Shown in pieces: positions 45,891 to 57,009 of a stretch of 64,000 nt of DNA. Numbering within the stretch: the first letter of the stretch is position 1; each line of letters opens with the position of its first letter. The notes beneath the pieces were generated by a model that ran no database searches, had not been told where the DNA came from, and was given only the letters and a program-made list of their open reading frames with translations. Origin of the DNA: Actinomucor elegans (Eukaryota; Mucoromycota; Mucoromycetes; Mucorales; Mucoraceae); assembly GCA_026027325.1 (NCBI GenBank), contig JAMSLZ010000004.1, forward strand, positions 2,728,001 to 2,792,000, written 5' to 3'. Position numbers and translations under genes: made by a program.

Positions 45891-48016
45891 TTAACGACGT
45901 TGAGAGTAGACGTGAGCGAAAGCACGAGTAGAAGCACGCTTCAACTTGGATTGAGCAGCCTTAAGATCATCAGCCTTGGCCTCATCAGCATCAATTTCCA
46001 AGAGTTCCATGGCCTCAGCGAGAGCAGTCTCAATAGACTCACGGTCACCACGACGGAGCTTCATGTTGACGTTAGGGTCAGAGATGTTGTTCTCAACTTG
46101 GTAGATGTAAGACTCAAGATCTTGCTTGGCTTGAACAACAGCCTCACGCTCCTTATCAGACTCAGCGTTCTTCTCGGCATCTTGAACCATACGTTCGATA
46201 TCAGCAGCAGAGAGACGAGTAGAGTTGGAGATGGTAACATCAGCCTTGCGACCAGTGGTCTTGTCTTGAGCAGTGACCTTCAAGATACCGTTGGCATCAA
46301 GATCGAAGGTACAGAGGAGCTCGGGAGTACCACGAGGAGCAGGGATAAGACCAGAGAGAGAGAACTCACCCAAAAGGTTGTTTTCCTTGGTCATCAAACG
46401 CTCACCTTCGTAGACAGGGAAGGTGACAGTGGTTTGGTTGTCGGAAGCAGTGGTGAAGACCTTGGACTTTTGACAAGGGATAGGAGAGTTACGGGGAACA
46501 ACGACGGCCATGATACCACCTTGCATCTCAACACCGAGGGAAAGAGGGACGACATCCAAAAGAAGGAGATCTTGGGTCTTCTCGTTACCGGCTTGGTTGG
46601 TGAGGACAGCAGCTTGGACAGCGGCACCGTAGGCAACAGCTTCATCAGGGTTGATGGACTTGTTCAATTCCTTACCGTCAAAGAGATCTTGGAGGAGAGA
46701 TTGGATCTTGGGGATACGGGTAGAACCACCGACAAGGACGATTTCATCAACCTTCTTCTTGTCAATCTTGGCATCCTTGAGGACACGCTCGACGGGCTCA
46801 ACGGTACCTTGGAAAGCAGCAGAGTTGATTTCCTCAAACTTGGCACGAGTGATGTTGGATTGGAAATCAACACCATCGAAGAGAGAGTCAACTTCGACAG
46901 TGGTTTGAGTCAAAGAAGACAAAGTACGCTTAGCACGTTCGGAAGCAGAACGGAGACGACGGAGAGCACGAGCATCACCAGTGATATCCTTCTTGTGCTT
47001 ACGCTTGATTTCTTGAACAAAGTGGTTGACAAGAGTGTTATCGAAATCTTCACCACCCAAGTGAGTGTTACCAGCAGTGGCCTTGACAGCAAAGACACCA
47101 CCAGAGATGGTCAACAAGGAAACATCGAAGGTTCCTCCACCCAAATCGAAGATGAGAACGTTACGTTCCTTCTTGTCATTGGCATCCAAACCGTAAGCAA
47201 TGGCTATAATGCACATAATATGTTTAATACAGCTGCTTTATGACTGATTGGTTCCCAATTCTTAAAACTTACCAGCAGCAGTAGGTTCGTTGATGATACG
47301 GAGAACATCAAGACCGGAAATGGTACCGGCATCCTTGGTAGCTTGACGTTGACCTGAAAAGAAAAAAAAAAGGGTTAATCAATGAAACGTGATTGTTGGA
47401 TCAATATACTTACTGTCGTTGAAATAAGCGGGGACAGTGACAACGGCCTTGGAGACCTTCTTACCGAGCTTGGCTTCAGCGATTTCCTTCATCTTGATGA
47501 GAACCATAGAAGAGATTTCTAATGGATACAACTATCAGTTTTTCCGAATAATTTCAATCATTTGAGTTGTTTTACCTTGAGGAGAATAAGTCTTGGTCTC
47601 ACCCTCGAATTCAACTTGAACGAAGGGGTTTTCGTTCTTATCAACAACGGTGAAAGGCCAGTTCTTCATGTCAGCCTTGACCTCGGGGTCATCGAAACGG
47701 CGACCAATAAGACGCTTGGCATCGAAGACGGTGTTCTTGGGGTTCATGGCGGCTTGGTTCTTGGCAGCATCACCGACGAGACGTTCAGAGTCGGAGAAAG
47801 CGACGTAAGAAGGAGTGGTACGGTTACCTTGCTCGTTAGCAATGATTTCAACACGCTCGGACTCCCAAACACCAACACATGAGTAACTAATGAATGACAG
47901 TTAGGCTTTTCCATTCTCGATAATGTCTATACGCTAATGGACTAAATAAAATGAAGAATTGATATTTACGTAGTACCCAAATCGATACCGATGGCACCCT
48001 CGTATTCGGCAGACAT
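45891..48016 (-). CDS. SSB1: Ssb-type cytosolic Hsp70, ribosome-associated chaperone
   Basis: Five exons (47970-48016, 47576-47886, 47414-47518, 47353-47273 on the minus strand, and 45891-47203) give 618 codons with every phase matching. It has the Hsp70 ATPase signatures [21 protein letters not shown] and [14 protein letters not shown], and the substrate-binding domain after [20 protein letters not shown]. Three things place it with Ssb rather than Ssa: [38 protein letters not shown], and a C-terminus [17 protein letters not shown] with no Gly/Met-rich tail and no EEVD. Ssb binds nascent chains at the ribosome with the RAC co-chaperones. Codon use is strongly biased to C- and G-ending codons, as expected for high expression, which leaves a 447-codon open frame on the opposite strand. 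Four short introns cluster in the 5' quarter. Confidence 0.92.
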
Positions 48017-48477
48017 ATTAATTTTTATTGAAGAAAGAAAAAGGAAGGATTTGCTACTGTGCCAGCTCGAGAATTCGCTATATGCTATCCTGAAAATTTT
48101 TTTGGAAAAAGCCCTGGGACTGCTTTCGTGGGTGGCTTGGAAGCATTTTAAGGTTTTCAAGATCTGACAGTTTGCATTACGTTGGAGCCCAAGCGTAGGT
48201 ATACATGTCTACATGATCAGAAACCAAATGGCTTTCAAAGATTCTTTGTATTATGAAGAGCTTTTTGCTCGGTAGAAGTTTTTATATGATCAATTTTGCG
48301 CTTGCGATAAAAGTTTTAGTAATCATAAGCACTTGTTATTATTTTTTTAAGTTTATGCAGTTCGTAACAATGATCTCAGTGGCTATTCGTTGCATCACAA
48401 GACTGACGCGTTTTCCTGTAACACCACCAATAGCTGTTTAAGTCGGCAGAAACACCTTTTATCTCACACAATATACA
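48017..48477. promoter_or_regulatory. shared divergent promoter region of the Hsp70 and oxygenase genes
   Basis: The 461 bp between the two divergent start codons. No perfect nGAAn heat-shock array was evident by eye; a GAAGAAAGAAAAAGGAAGG purine tract lies just upstream of the Hsp70 start. Shared control is inferred from geometry only. Confidence 0.4.
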
Positions 48478-49520
48478 ATGACAGAACACTTATCCCTTGA
48501 AGACCGTATGGTACGCTTAGCAGCTACGGATACCAGTGACTTGCCTGATTTTCCCGATGACAAGAGCGATTTACCTTCTGATTTCGAGTACAATCCTGAA
48601 GATTATGAGGACGAGGAAGAGGAAGTTGTGGAGGAAATCTCGGAAGCTGAACTATTGAAATACCTGGAAAAGCAAGAAAATGCACTGACGGTTGCCCAGA
48701 GACTGTTTTACCACGAGTTGAATACAACCGAGTATCAAAAGAAGAGCAGTACTTGGGATTTGAAATGCTTAACTCCGGAGGCTTTGGAGCAGCTATATGG
48801 TCAAGGCTGGACAGAGTTGGAAGGTCTAGTGGATTTGGATACGTTAAAAGGTAAATAAAAATCAAATGTTTAGCCTGTCTTCATCTTATTTATCATGGTT
48901 TTGATAGGTGCTCATCAAGAAGCTGAGTCGTTACTGGAGCAAAATAAGTTTATTCCAGCCCGAGACTTGTCAAAAGATGATCCTTTCAGAGATACTGCTG
49001 CTCGGGACGACGCTATTGTTTGGTAAGGAGCTTGTTGGTTTTACAAGAACATATATTGACATTGATTAGGATGGATCCCAATCATCAATTAGAAGATAAA
49101 GGGTGTGTAGAAGCGCCTCAACACTTGCAAAAGGTGATGGAGTTTATTCAAGGCCCTCTTTATCATGATATTTCCAAGATGATCCAATTGAATGGTCGTA
49201 CAGAATACCAGCTGGCCTATTATCATCCTAATGGAGCACGTTATGAGCGTCACCGTGATGCTTTGCCTACAGATAATCCCGAAGATACGGACCAAAGACG
49301 GATTACTGTTGTACTATACCTCAATCCTGGTTGGATTCATAGCCACGGTGGTGAGGTCAAGATATACAGCCGTCCAGATGATCATGGCTTGCCTGAAGGC
49401 GCTGACCGAATTGTTAAGCCGTTATTAGGTAGAACTCTGTTAATGTTGAGTGGTGTAATAGATCATGAAATTTTAGCTACCAAGAAGGCTCGGTATGCTT
49501 TGACTGCTTGGATGCGATAA
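48478..49520 (+). CDS. 2-oxoglutarate/Fe(II) prolyl-4-hydroxylase-like oxygenase, EGLN/PHD type
   Basis: Three exons (48478-48850, 48908-49022 and 49070-49520) give 312 codons. The first 60 residues are very acidic (FEYNPEDYEDEEEEVVEEIS). A helical segment follows, then the linker GQGWTELEGLVDLDTLKGAH and the double-stranded beta-helix fold. The iron ligands can be seen as His and Asp in RYERHRDALPTDNP and a distal His in VIDHEILATKKARYALTAWM; the Arg of KKARYALT would bind 2-oxoglutarate. YLNPGWIHSHGGEVKIY is the conserved core between them. The arrangement is that of PHD/EGLN-type enzymes and fungal relatives, which hydroxylate prolines in regulatory or ribosomal proteins. The substrate here is unknown. 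Confidence 0.87.
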
Positions 49521-50729
49521 ACGAGTAAAGCTGCCTTTTTATTTTTATTTTTCGGCGTTGAAGCTGAAAATATTACAATAAAAAAAAAAGAATTGGGGTT
49601 TGTACAACCGTTGGGAATCTGAGGGATAATATAATTAAGAATGTTTGTAACGGAATAAGAAGCTATATGTTTTGCTGCTGTCAAATGGTTTTAGTTAGTA
49701 GATCTCAAAAAATGAGAAAAAATAGGCTAGTGTGTTATCTTTAAAAGAGTCACGAGCACAAAAGAAGTGGTTTATCGGCAATATAGTGCCTTTAGTATCT
49801 AGCTGCCTTCACCCTGTCTAAACCCTGACATATAGGCAGTATAAAAATCATCTATGCATTGTTACGATAGTATATATTGCTTCCACGCAATTGGTCGGTT
49901 TTGGCAGATCACCAGCGATAAGCAATATAAGATATATTTAATGGTATGATCAGACTACTGTGTCTGAGCACCAAGTTATTGTTTCTATTTCGAATAATTT
50001 ATCGAGATATGAGCCATGTGTAGATAGTACTACGAGAAAAGAGGGCCTGAGTGAGTCAAACCGGCCCTATGCTCCCAAAATAAGCTTAGCACCAATGGTA
50101 AAATGTGCTACCGCGCAGTTTAAGTCGCAGCAAAATGACACCAATTCAGGGTTATATATATCTGAGATTCATATATTCATTATAGCGCGCATCCTTCATT
50201 ATCATCAATGCAATCAAAATACTATGTTTATCGACTACAACAGAATGCCAAGTATATTACGTAAACGACGGTTTCAATCGGAGTAAGGCAATCCACACTA
50301 TTGTGACCCTATTGGGGTGTGTAACTGAATGGAGTAGCTCAAGTTTGCAGCATTTAGTAAAGTCAGGTATCACTCGTTAATTCCTTTTGAATAGATTTCA
50401 CACATGTTTTGATTATTAAATCAGCGGCTTACCTTTAATTACACGCATCTCTTTTGTTCTGAAACTGCAATCATTCGAATTTTATAGTGCTGCTGCATGA
50501 TATATACAAGCTAATCTCAATTTACAGTGGCAATACCTATTATGTATTAGTAATAGTGACTATTATCAATGATAATTAACCTGTAATTGCCAAAACAAGT
50601 ACAGCTTGTATTACTGCTCTCGTTTAAGCTCTGTACTACAATAAATTGCGAATTAATTCCAATCTTAAAAACAGGGCCTTCTTTTACTTCCTTTCACAGA
50701 AACTCTCTTCTTCCTTCTTTACAACAATC
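49521..50729. other. gene-free stretch, promoter of the arrestin-like gene
   Basis: A 108-codon frame at 49960-50286 begins with GTG and has no recognisable domain; I treat it as chance. Nothing else is seen. A pyrimidine-rich leader (CTCTCTTCTTCCTTCTTTA) precedes the start at 50730. Confidence 0.5.
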
Positions 50730-52878
50730 ATGAAAGAAGGAATTTACTCAGCAGAAGTGGTGCCTTCTGCAGACCATCTAGATTACTTTGGGCCCACCAA
50801 CGAACATAATTCACCAGATGAAAACCAAGCACTCAAGGGCCACATTCGACTCAAACTCACCAAACCCATCAAGGTCAAATCAATTTCGGTTAAATTCAAA
50901 GGCGAAACCATTATTCGGCATGTTCGAGTGGGCGAAAAACATCTAACTGAAGTATCCACTGCGTTATCGCCCAAACTCAAAACACGCATCCAGCAAAAAC
51001 CAACGCTTCTTAACGAAGGCGATCATATCCTACCTTGGGAATTGCAAATCCCCAACGTCTACCCAAGAAGTTTATCGAGTAAACGTGGTGTCATTCAATA
51101 CAAGGTAGAGATGAAGCTGACGTTAGGAATCAACAAGTACGTCACTGTCAGCAGTCCAATTGTTATTCGTCGGCATTTGCTGCCGTCTCAAGACTCGGCA
51201 CCAAGTGTCAATACGAACAAGTACGAAAATACTGTCCCTGACCAATTTCATTATGAAATAGAAGCTCCCAAAGTGGTTTGCATTGAACAAGGTTATATGC
51301 CAGTATCAATTCGATACAAGTGCTATAATAATTTGCCCGTCAAACTTATCTTTACTCAATTTATTCAAGCTGAGATTTACAGGTACTCCCAAACATAGGA
51401 CGAGTAAAATCAACATATTGACGTTTTTGTTTAGAAACCGAAGCTTGTCCAAAGCAGAAGCAGACTTGGCGGTCGTAGCTAGTAAAAAGAACAGCACAAT
51501 TGTTGGGCAGCAGCTTTATAGATCTTACAAGAATGGAGATATCGCATTATCCAAGTTTTTCAAGCGCATACAGCCAGTGACTGTCAATACAATTGATAAC
51601 AGTGGAGAACACGATTATATCCTGATGCCTTTGCTAATCAAACACGAGCTGGATTCTGCTTTACTGCAAAACACAGAGTCTCCTCTTGTCACTATACACC
51701 ATCAATTAGAAATCACTTTCAATTTTGGCCCAGAACACGACGAAATCCGTGCCAAAGTACCTGTGGTGATAAGTACAGTACCTGATTCTCATATTGTAGA
51801 TCAAATCAATTCCTATGGCAACCCAGACGCAAAGGCAGCGCAGAAATATGATTTGGAAACTCATCAAGATTATACATTACCCCTTCTTGTAGAGACACTC
51901 GAAACAAGTGATTCCTCTTCTATCAATCAAAAGCGAAGTGATGAAAGCTATCGAAGCGCTTTTATGAATGATTCTACTATTAGCAGTTGCAGTACCATTA
52001 GCAACGTCAAAGAAAACCATCCTTTAGCTCGCATGGACGCCAACAAACCATTAAAGAAAGCCTCATCGGACCAAAATATGAGACGCGTCAGATCAGCTTC
52101 TCAACGTAGCTTGGGTTCTTTCAAGGGCAAGCGTCGATCTATCACTCCTCCACCACAGCCTTCTTCGGCGCCTAGACCCATGAGCATTCTTCATAGTGAC
52201 CAAATGACATCACCTCATTCAGCTACATTCAATGACAACAAGAAATTAGATACAAAAAGCCTTCACAACTATCCATCAAACGATTATACTCCAGTGCAAT
52301 CTCCCGTCAGTGCATTTGCTGGGTTGCCACCACCTCCTAGACGCGCTCGTAGAAAGGACACGCTAGTCAACGATCCCAAAATAGGTTTAGCAAGAACTTT
52401 GACCAGTAGTAGTTCCTCTTCTACTTCTTCCAGACCTACTTCGCCTGCTTCTTCTTACAGCATCCCATTTATAGCCGCAACCGGTATGACTAATCTCTCT
52501 GATACCACTGTTGCAGACAAGACTCCACTTTCTCCTCGCTCATCCACCAGAAGAAACTTTGTGAATCAAAGTTTAAGTAGTAGCACTGCTAGTTCCTCTT
52601 CTGCTGGCTCATCACCTTATTACCAAGCCGTTCCTATGATGAGACAAGCTCGATCCAGCTCGATTGATGATCAGATATCCTCTATATGCTCTTCTACCTC
52701 TTCCTTGACTGTGCAGCAATATGAAGACGAATGTCATTATGTAGGTGCAGAATTGCCCCCTATTCCTCCATCTCCTCCTATGGCTCCCCATCAAAGCAAC
52801 CCAGAACATAGAAGAACTATATGCTATGAAGATGAAAGCGATGAAGATGATTTATATGACTTTTTATTTGATGAATAA
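50730..52878 (+). CDS. arrestin-domain trafficking adaptor (ART/alpha-arrestin family)
   Basis: Two exons (50730-51382 and 51435-52878) give 698 codons. The arrestin N-domain covers about residues 1-150: NQALKGHIRLKLTKPIKVKS, ISVKFKGETIIRHV, PWELQIPNVYPRSLSSKRG and IQYKVEMKLTLG. The arrestin C-domain follows from VVCIEQGYMPVSIRYKCYNN through the splice (AEIYRNRSLSK) to LEITFNFGPEHDEIRAKVPV. The last 300 residues are low-complexity, rich in Ser and Pro, ending in an acidic patch (EDESDEDDLYDFLFDE). Alpha-arrestins recruit Rsp5-type ligases to plasma-membrane cargo for endocytosis, usually through PPxY motifs. I found no canonical PPxY here, only proline clusters such as LPPIPPSPPM, so ligase recruitment might be indirect. 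Confidence 0.85.
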
Positions 52879-53072
52879 TATATATATATACATATAGATA
52901 CTATAGAAACAACCATGTACATATATATAACTATTGCTATTAGCTATTACTATTACTACTACTACTATATTTTAATATAAAAAAAAGGCGTTTATTGGAT
53001 TAAAACTACTACTGTTACATATTGAAAGATGATTTGGTATACAAAACAAAGAAAAGGATGAATAGGAGGTGA

Positions 53073-54077
53073 TTAGACTAGAGCTAGTTCTAATGTCCAA
53101 GTTCTCCTTGCCCATAAACGAATCGATTGGCCTTCTAGTTCAACAGAATTACCATCCCACCAGCATTTTCGCTATCAAAAAAAAAAAAAAAAAAAAAAAG
53201 TGTTACCACATGAAGTTATCATTCAATATTAACTTACTGCAGGTTTTCTCCAGAACAAAAACAATTTTTGAGCAGTAGCCATATGGTTATTTGGACCAAT
53301 GGTCTTTAATAAGACCAATGCCATACTAACAATCGTTGTGCGCAACGGTTCAATTTCTCGATAACCCCATTTGTCATCTCTTTGAAAACCAGCATCACAT
53401 AGCATATCAATCAGATGCTGTTCAGCTACATTGTTTTCTCTCGAGATATTCTTTTGAAGCGCGTCAAAGATATGATCGTGCTGCTTCAAGTGCTGCCCTG
53501 AAGCCAATTTCAAGTGCTTTGCATCTTGGTTCTTCTCGGTTGGTAAACAGAAATACTCCAGTTCTTCGCGTAACACAATGATAGGTTGCTTGGTCAATAG
53601 CGTATAGTAAACGGGGGAAGAAGCTGCAGAGGCAGTCAGTAAACGTTGAAGATCAGCATCCTGTTGGTTTTGGTCCCGAACTTGAGCCGCATGCGTATAA
53701 AACTCCAAGACATATTCCAAACAAGCTGGGTCGAAATCCACAATGTTGACTTGTTCATCGACACCTACCGAGTGGCGAGAAAGACCATCGTAGTCTTCAT
53801 CGTCATCCTCATAGTCTTCATTAGGTCGAGCCAATACAAGACCATTAGGAAACATGGCAATAAGTAGGCTTTCGGGCAAATTGATAAGCGTGTCTCGATC
53901 GAGTTCCATGCGAGTTCCTCGTAAATCGAGCTTTAATTTCTGAGGAATCGCATCGTGATTATCAAACTCGTCAATATCGTCTTGTGGCTGTGGTTGTTGT
54001 TGATAGATAAGGTCATCGCTACTCGTATAAGTCTCTTCGGGTTCTGGTACTTGAACGATGGGTGATTCTGAAGACAT
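53073..54077 (-). CDS. Whi2-like BTB/POZ protein
   Basis: Two exons (53238-54077 and 53073-53171) give 312 codons. The N-terminal 45 residues are acidic and Gln-rich. The Whi2-type BTB core is KLKLDLRGTRMELDRDTLIN, LPESLLIAMFPNGLVLARPN and, later, VNIVDFDPACLEYVLEFYTH. The C-terminal extension reads MLCDAGFQRDDKWGYREIEP and, after splicing, KPARKCWWDGNSVELEGQSI followed by RLWARRTWTLELALV, the conserved end of this fungal family. In yeast, Whi2 activates the plasma-membrane Psr phosphatases and restrains TORC1 and Ras signalling under low amino acids and stress; the same role here is inference. The single intron contains a run of about 21 A on the plus strand. Confidence 0.83.
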
Positions 54078-54191
54078 GGTATAGGTAAAAGGGGAGTTTT
54101 TATAGTAAAAAGATCAATAAAGTAATTAAAACTCGTTTTCAGACTATTAATGTAGTGATTGTGCGACTAGTTTATTAAAACGAGTTTTATT

Positions 54192-55407
54192 CTAAGAAAG
54201 CTTGCTATCCACCCATTTGGGCTCTGTAGTAGGTAACACCTCCATCTCATTGGCCTTGGTTTCACCTTGATCTACTTCACGTTTGGCCTTTTGATACATC
54301 CATAAGCCCATAAACGTCAATACAATACCAATACTTTGCACTGAGCTCACTTGCTGTCCAAACCATAATATACTCGCTACTATCACAAAGATACGCTTGA
54401 CAAGAGACGCAATCGAGTATGTGACAGGTGAAGACATACTTAGTGTAGTAAACGAAAACCAACTTTGAGCAAAATGAGTCGTACCATTCAACAAAAAGTA
54501 ACCCAGAAGACGTGTCTTGCTGACCTCGCACTGAATTTCATCAAACAAAAACCGAGAACCATCATTATAAAACCATAAAGGTATCATTAACAAAAACGCG
54601 ATGCTCGAAGAATAAAACATCATGTTCATCTTGTCCAGTTTGTTGGGATTATGGCTACCCATCTTGGATTCCTTGAACAGCAGCTTCTTGCTAAAGATAT
54701 TTTGCATCACAAAGATCAAGCAAGAAAATAATGCACACGATAGACCGAGAACATTGTTCGAAAACGTAAAAGAACAAGCGAGAATCACACCCAAGGTTAA
54801 TGGAATTAAGGCGGTATAGACTTTGGATGAATAGCCAACTTTGAATATGAATCGATAAAACAAGACTGTAAACAACGGTGCCAGAGCCTATATACATGAA
54901 TGGATTTAATATAGGGAACATTCCACTTTCTTTTCTTTTTTTTTAATCCTCGCTTACCTTGATCGTATGCACCAAACTCACAGGAATTCGACTAATGGAT
55001 ATGCTGGAAAAGATATGTCCAACAATCATAAATAGAGAAAGCGGCACAATGGTCTTGACGATGATTTTTGTAGGCTTCTTTATATTGCTTGAATTCGCGA
55101 CCTTTTCTACGATAGCTGACCAGCAGGCCACAAACAGAAATTGCACAAAAGTCAAAGTGACTGGGTATCGAAACGTGTTCATGATATGTTTGCCTGTATT
55201 GCTTGATAGTGAAGAGCACAAGTACCACATGAAGCAGCACACGAGAAATTTGCTGTTCTCTGACAAAGATAACCGATGCGATCGCGTTGATGAGAACGGA
55301 TTCCTAAGGAGCTGTTCATCTTTATTCTTTAGTTGGGAAATATGGCTTTTGACCTCATCAATATAGTTCTGTTGAGGTAGATCCTGTGTAGGTAATAGAG
55401 AAGGCAT
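54192..55407 (-). CDS. triose-phosphate/nucleotide-sugar transporter family protein (Sly41-like)
   Basis: Two exons (54958-55407 and 54192-54887) give 381 codons. The product has about eight to ten hydrophobic segments after a 50-residue polar N-terminus. TPT-family signatures are clear: FLVCCFMWYLCSSLSSNTGK near the first helix, FRYPVTLTFVQFLFVACWSA, and the splice-joined VSLVHTIKALAPLFTVLFYR. Further on come FVMQNIFSKKLLFKE and SPVTYSIASLVKRIFVIVAS. Members of this drug/metabolite-transporter superfamily exchange phosphorylated sugars or nucleotide sugars across ER, Golgi or organelle membranes. Yeast Sly41 is in the ER-Golgi system. The substrate cannot be read from the sequence. It lies 114 bp upstream of nothing else on its 3' side but the Whi2-like start, same strand. 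Confidence 0.85.
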
Positions 55408-56586
55408 TGAAACCGAAAACTATTTCCGTAAAGAAAAAAAAAAGAAAAAAAGAGGGTAGTACCTTTAAAAATAGACGAAATGGCTCAATAGTGTGTACTA
55501 TAAGCGGAAGAATGGATTTTTATTTGATAAGCCTTTGATTTCCAAGCCAGTTTTTTATCAGCAGGTGGATCGTACAGAAGATCTTATTTGATCCAAATTA
55601 GTGGAGTTTGGACCTTTCAAATCGGACTTGAGCCAAGTACCACGCTAGATCTTCTTGAATGATTATAAAGAAGAGGGTTTTGCCCAACTACAACTCTGGT
55701 TGGACCCAAGATCTGGTACTTTTTTTTTCAGCAGAATCAACGTCAATAGAACCAGTTTGAATGGTGATATATTTACTGGTATATTCTATTTCAGGCTTTC
55801 CCCAAAAGATACAGTTCGTTATAGGCTCGTTAAGTGCTTGAATTCACCTTTTTTTATTGTATTATAGTAGATCGGCTTCCCACATGCTTAGCAACGCGTT
55901 TGCGTGGAGTTTGAAGTTTGATCATTATTATTATTTTTTCTAATTTACCTCCGTAGGCCAATCATAGGTCATGATTAACTCTGATCTTCATTGGCTGCAA
56001 GTTTTCATTACTAGATTCGTTCGTGGTTACAGTACTTTTGGTCTACTTTTAGATACTAGAAAATTGTTTATATTTGACAATAATATTAACAAAGCTTGCT
56101 CCATATTCAATTACGCATCGAATGACGTATATATATATATATATTTTTTGGTTTCTTTCAATCCACAAAGTGCTCGTTAAAGAAAAGCAGATTTTTCTTG
56201 TTTGTTGAAATGTAACCAAAATATGAACGTTATCAATTTGAAAAAAATACCACTAAATACGATAGTATGAGTCTGTTTGTTACCGTCTATAAAACACGTC
56301 AACTATGTCTCTATAACAAATTTTTCATTCTTAATAAAACAAGTGTGGTTTTTTAAGGGCCTCAACAGATGACCTTTCAATTTCTTTTTTTTTTTTTTTT
56401 TTTTTTGGAAATTGGCCTGTTTTGGCTCATCCATTTCCACACATTTCTTGGTCAAATATCGTATCTATTTAGAAATGAATATGTACAATGAAACACTTTG
56501 TATACTATAATTTCGTAGATTATGAAGAATATATTATACATTAATAGCTGATACTGAATTACATGTTTGTATAGAAACTATATCAA

Positions 56587-56690
56587 TAGATCTATAAATC
56601 TCTCGGCAGATCCCAGTCTAATGTTGCATCAGATTAGTATTCCATTCATACTCGGAATGAGCTACTTTGCCTATTAGAACAACTATTTAA
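56587..56690. repeat. dispersed repeat copy, well preserved
   Basis: Reads AGATCTATAAATCTCTCGGC, AGATCCCAGTCTAATGTTGC, ATCAGATTAGTATTCCATTC, then ACTCGGAATGAGCTACTTTG and CCTATTAGAAC. It gives the fullest view of the family order: AGATCT head, GTCTAAT core, GCATC(A/T)GATTAGT, GAATGAGCTA, tail. Confidence 0.65.
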
Positions 56691-56772
56691 CTGCAGCACA
56701 ATAAATATATCATATTTTTCAATACATTAAGAGCAAATTATTATGCATATCATATAAGGGTACCTATTCATC

Positions 56773-56855
56773 TCTAGGTACCTCGGCCGATCCCGGTCCG
56801 ATCTCGCGTCTGATTAGTAGCAATGTCCTGAATGAACCGTTGCATCTATACTGAT
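56773..56855. repeat. dispersed repeat copy, GC-richer
   Basis: Reads CTAGGTACCTCGGCCGATCC, CGGTCCGATCTCGCGTCTGA, TTAGTAGCAATGTCCTGAAT and GAACCGTTGCATCTATA. It may be less decayed than other copies, since it keeps more CpG-type positions. Confidence 0.6.
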
Positions 56856-57009
56856 GATCAAAATTGTTTCGTAATATTGTTACATGCAAAAATGTTAGTT
56901 TTATTTATTATTTATCAAAGTAAAGTAAAAAAAAAGAAAAGAAAAAGAAAATGCTGTGTATATCTAAAATATGTGACAATCAACAAAACCAACTATATAT
57001 ACTATTAAC

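Larger units (their letters stand above)
55408..57009. other. 1.6-kb gene-free stretch with repeat copies
   Basis: No supported gene. A (TA)n run lies at about 56128-56144 and a long T tract at about 56383-56406. Two of the clearest copies of the dispersed repeat lie at about 56587-56690 and 56773-56855. Confidence 0.55.

Noticed and set aside
46394..46645. Short Ser/Leu-rich frames inside the Hsp70 and mutase genes on the same strand.
   Set aside because: They are out-of-frame readings of genuine exons.
45900..47243. A 447-codon open frame on the plus strand opposite the Hsp70 gene.
   Set aside because: It is the antisense of a highly biased gene: C/G-ending codons remove stops on the opposite strand. 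The product has no domain and the sense gene is unambiguous.
49960..50286. A 108-codon frame between the oxygenase and arrestin genes.
   Set aside because: It starts with GTG, has no domain or biased composition, and lies in a region with the base composition of other intergenic DNA.
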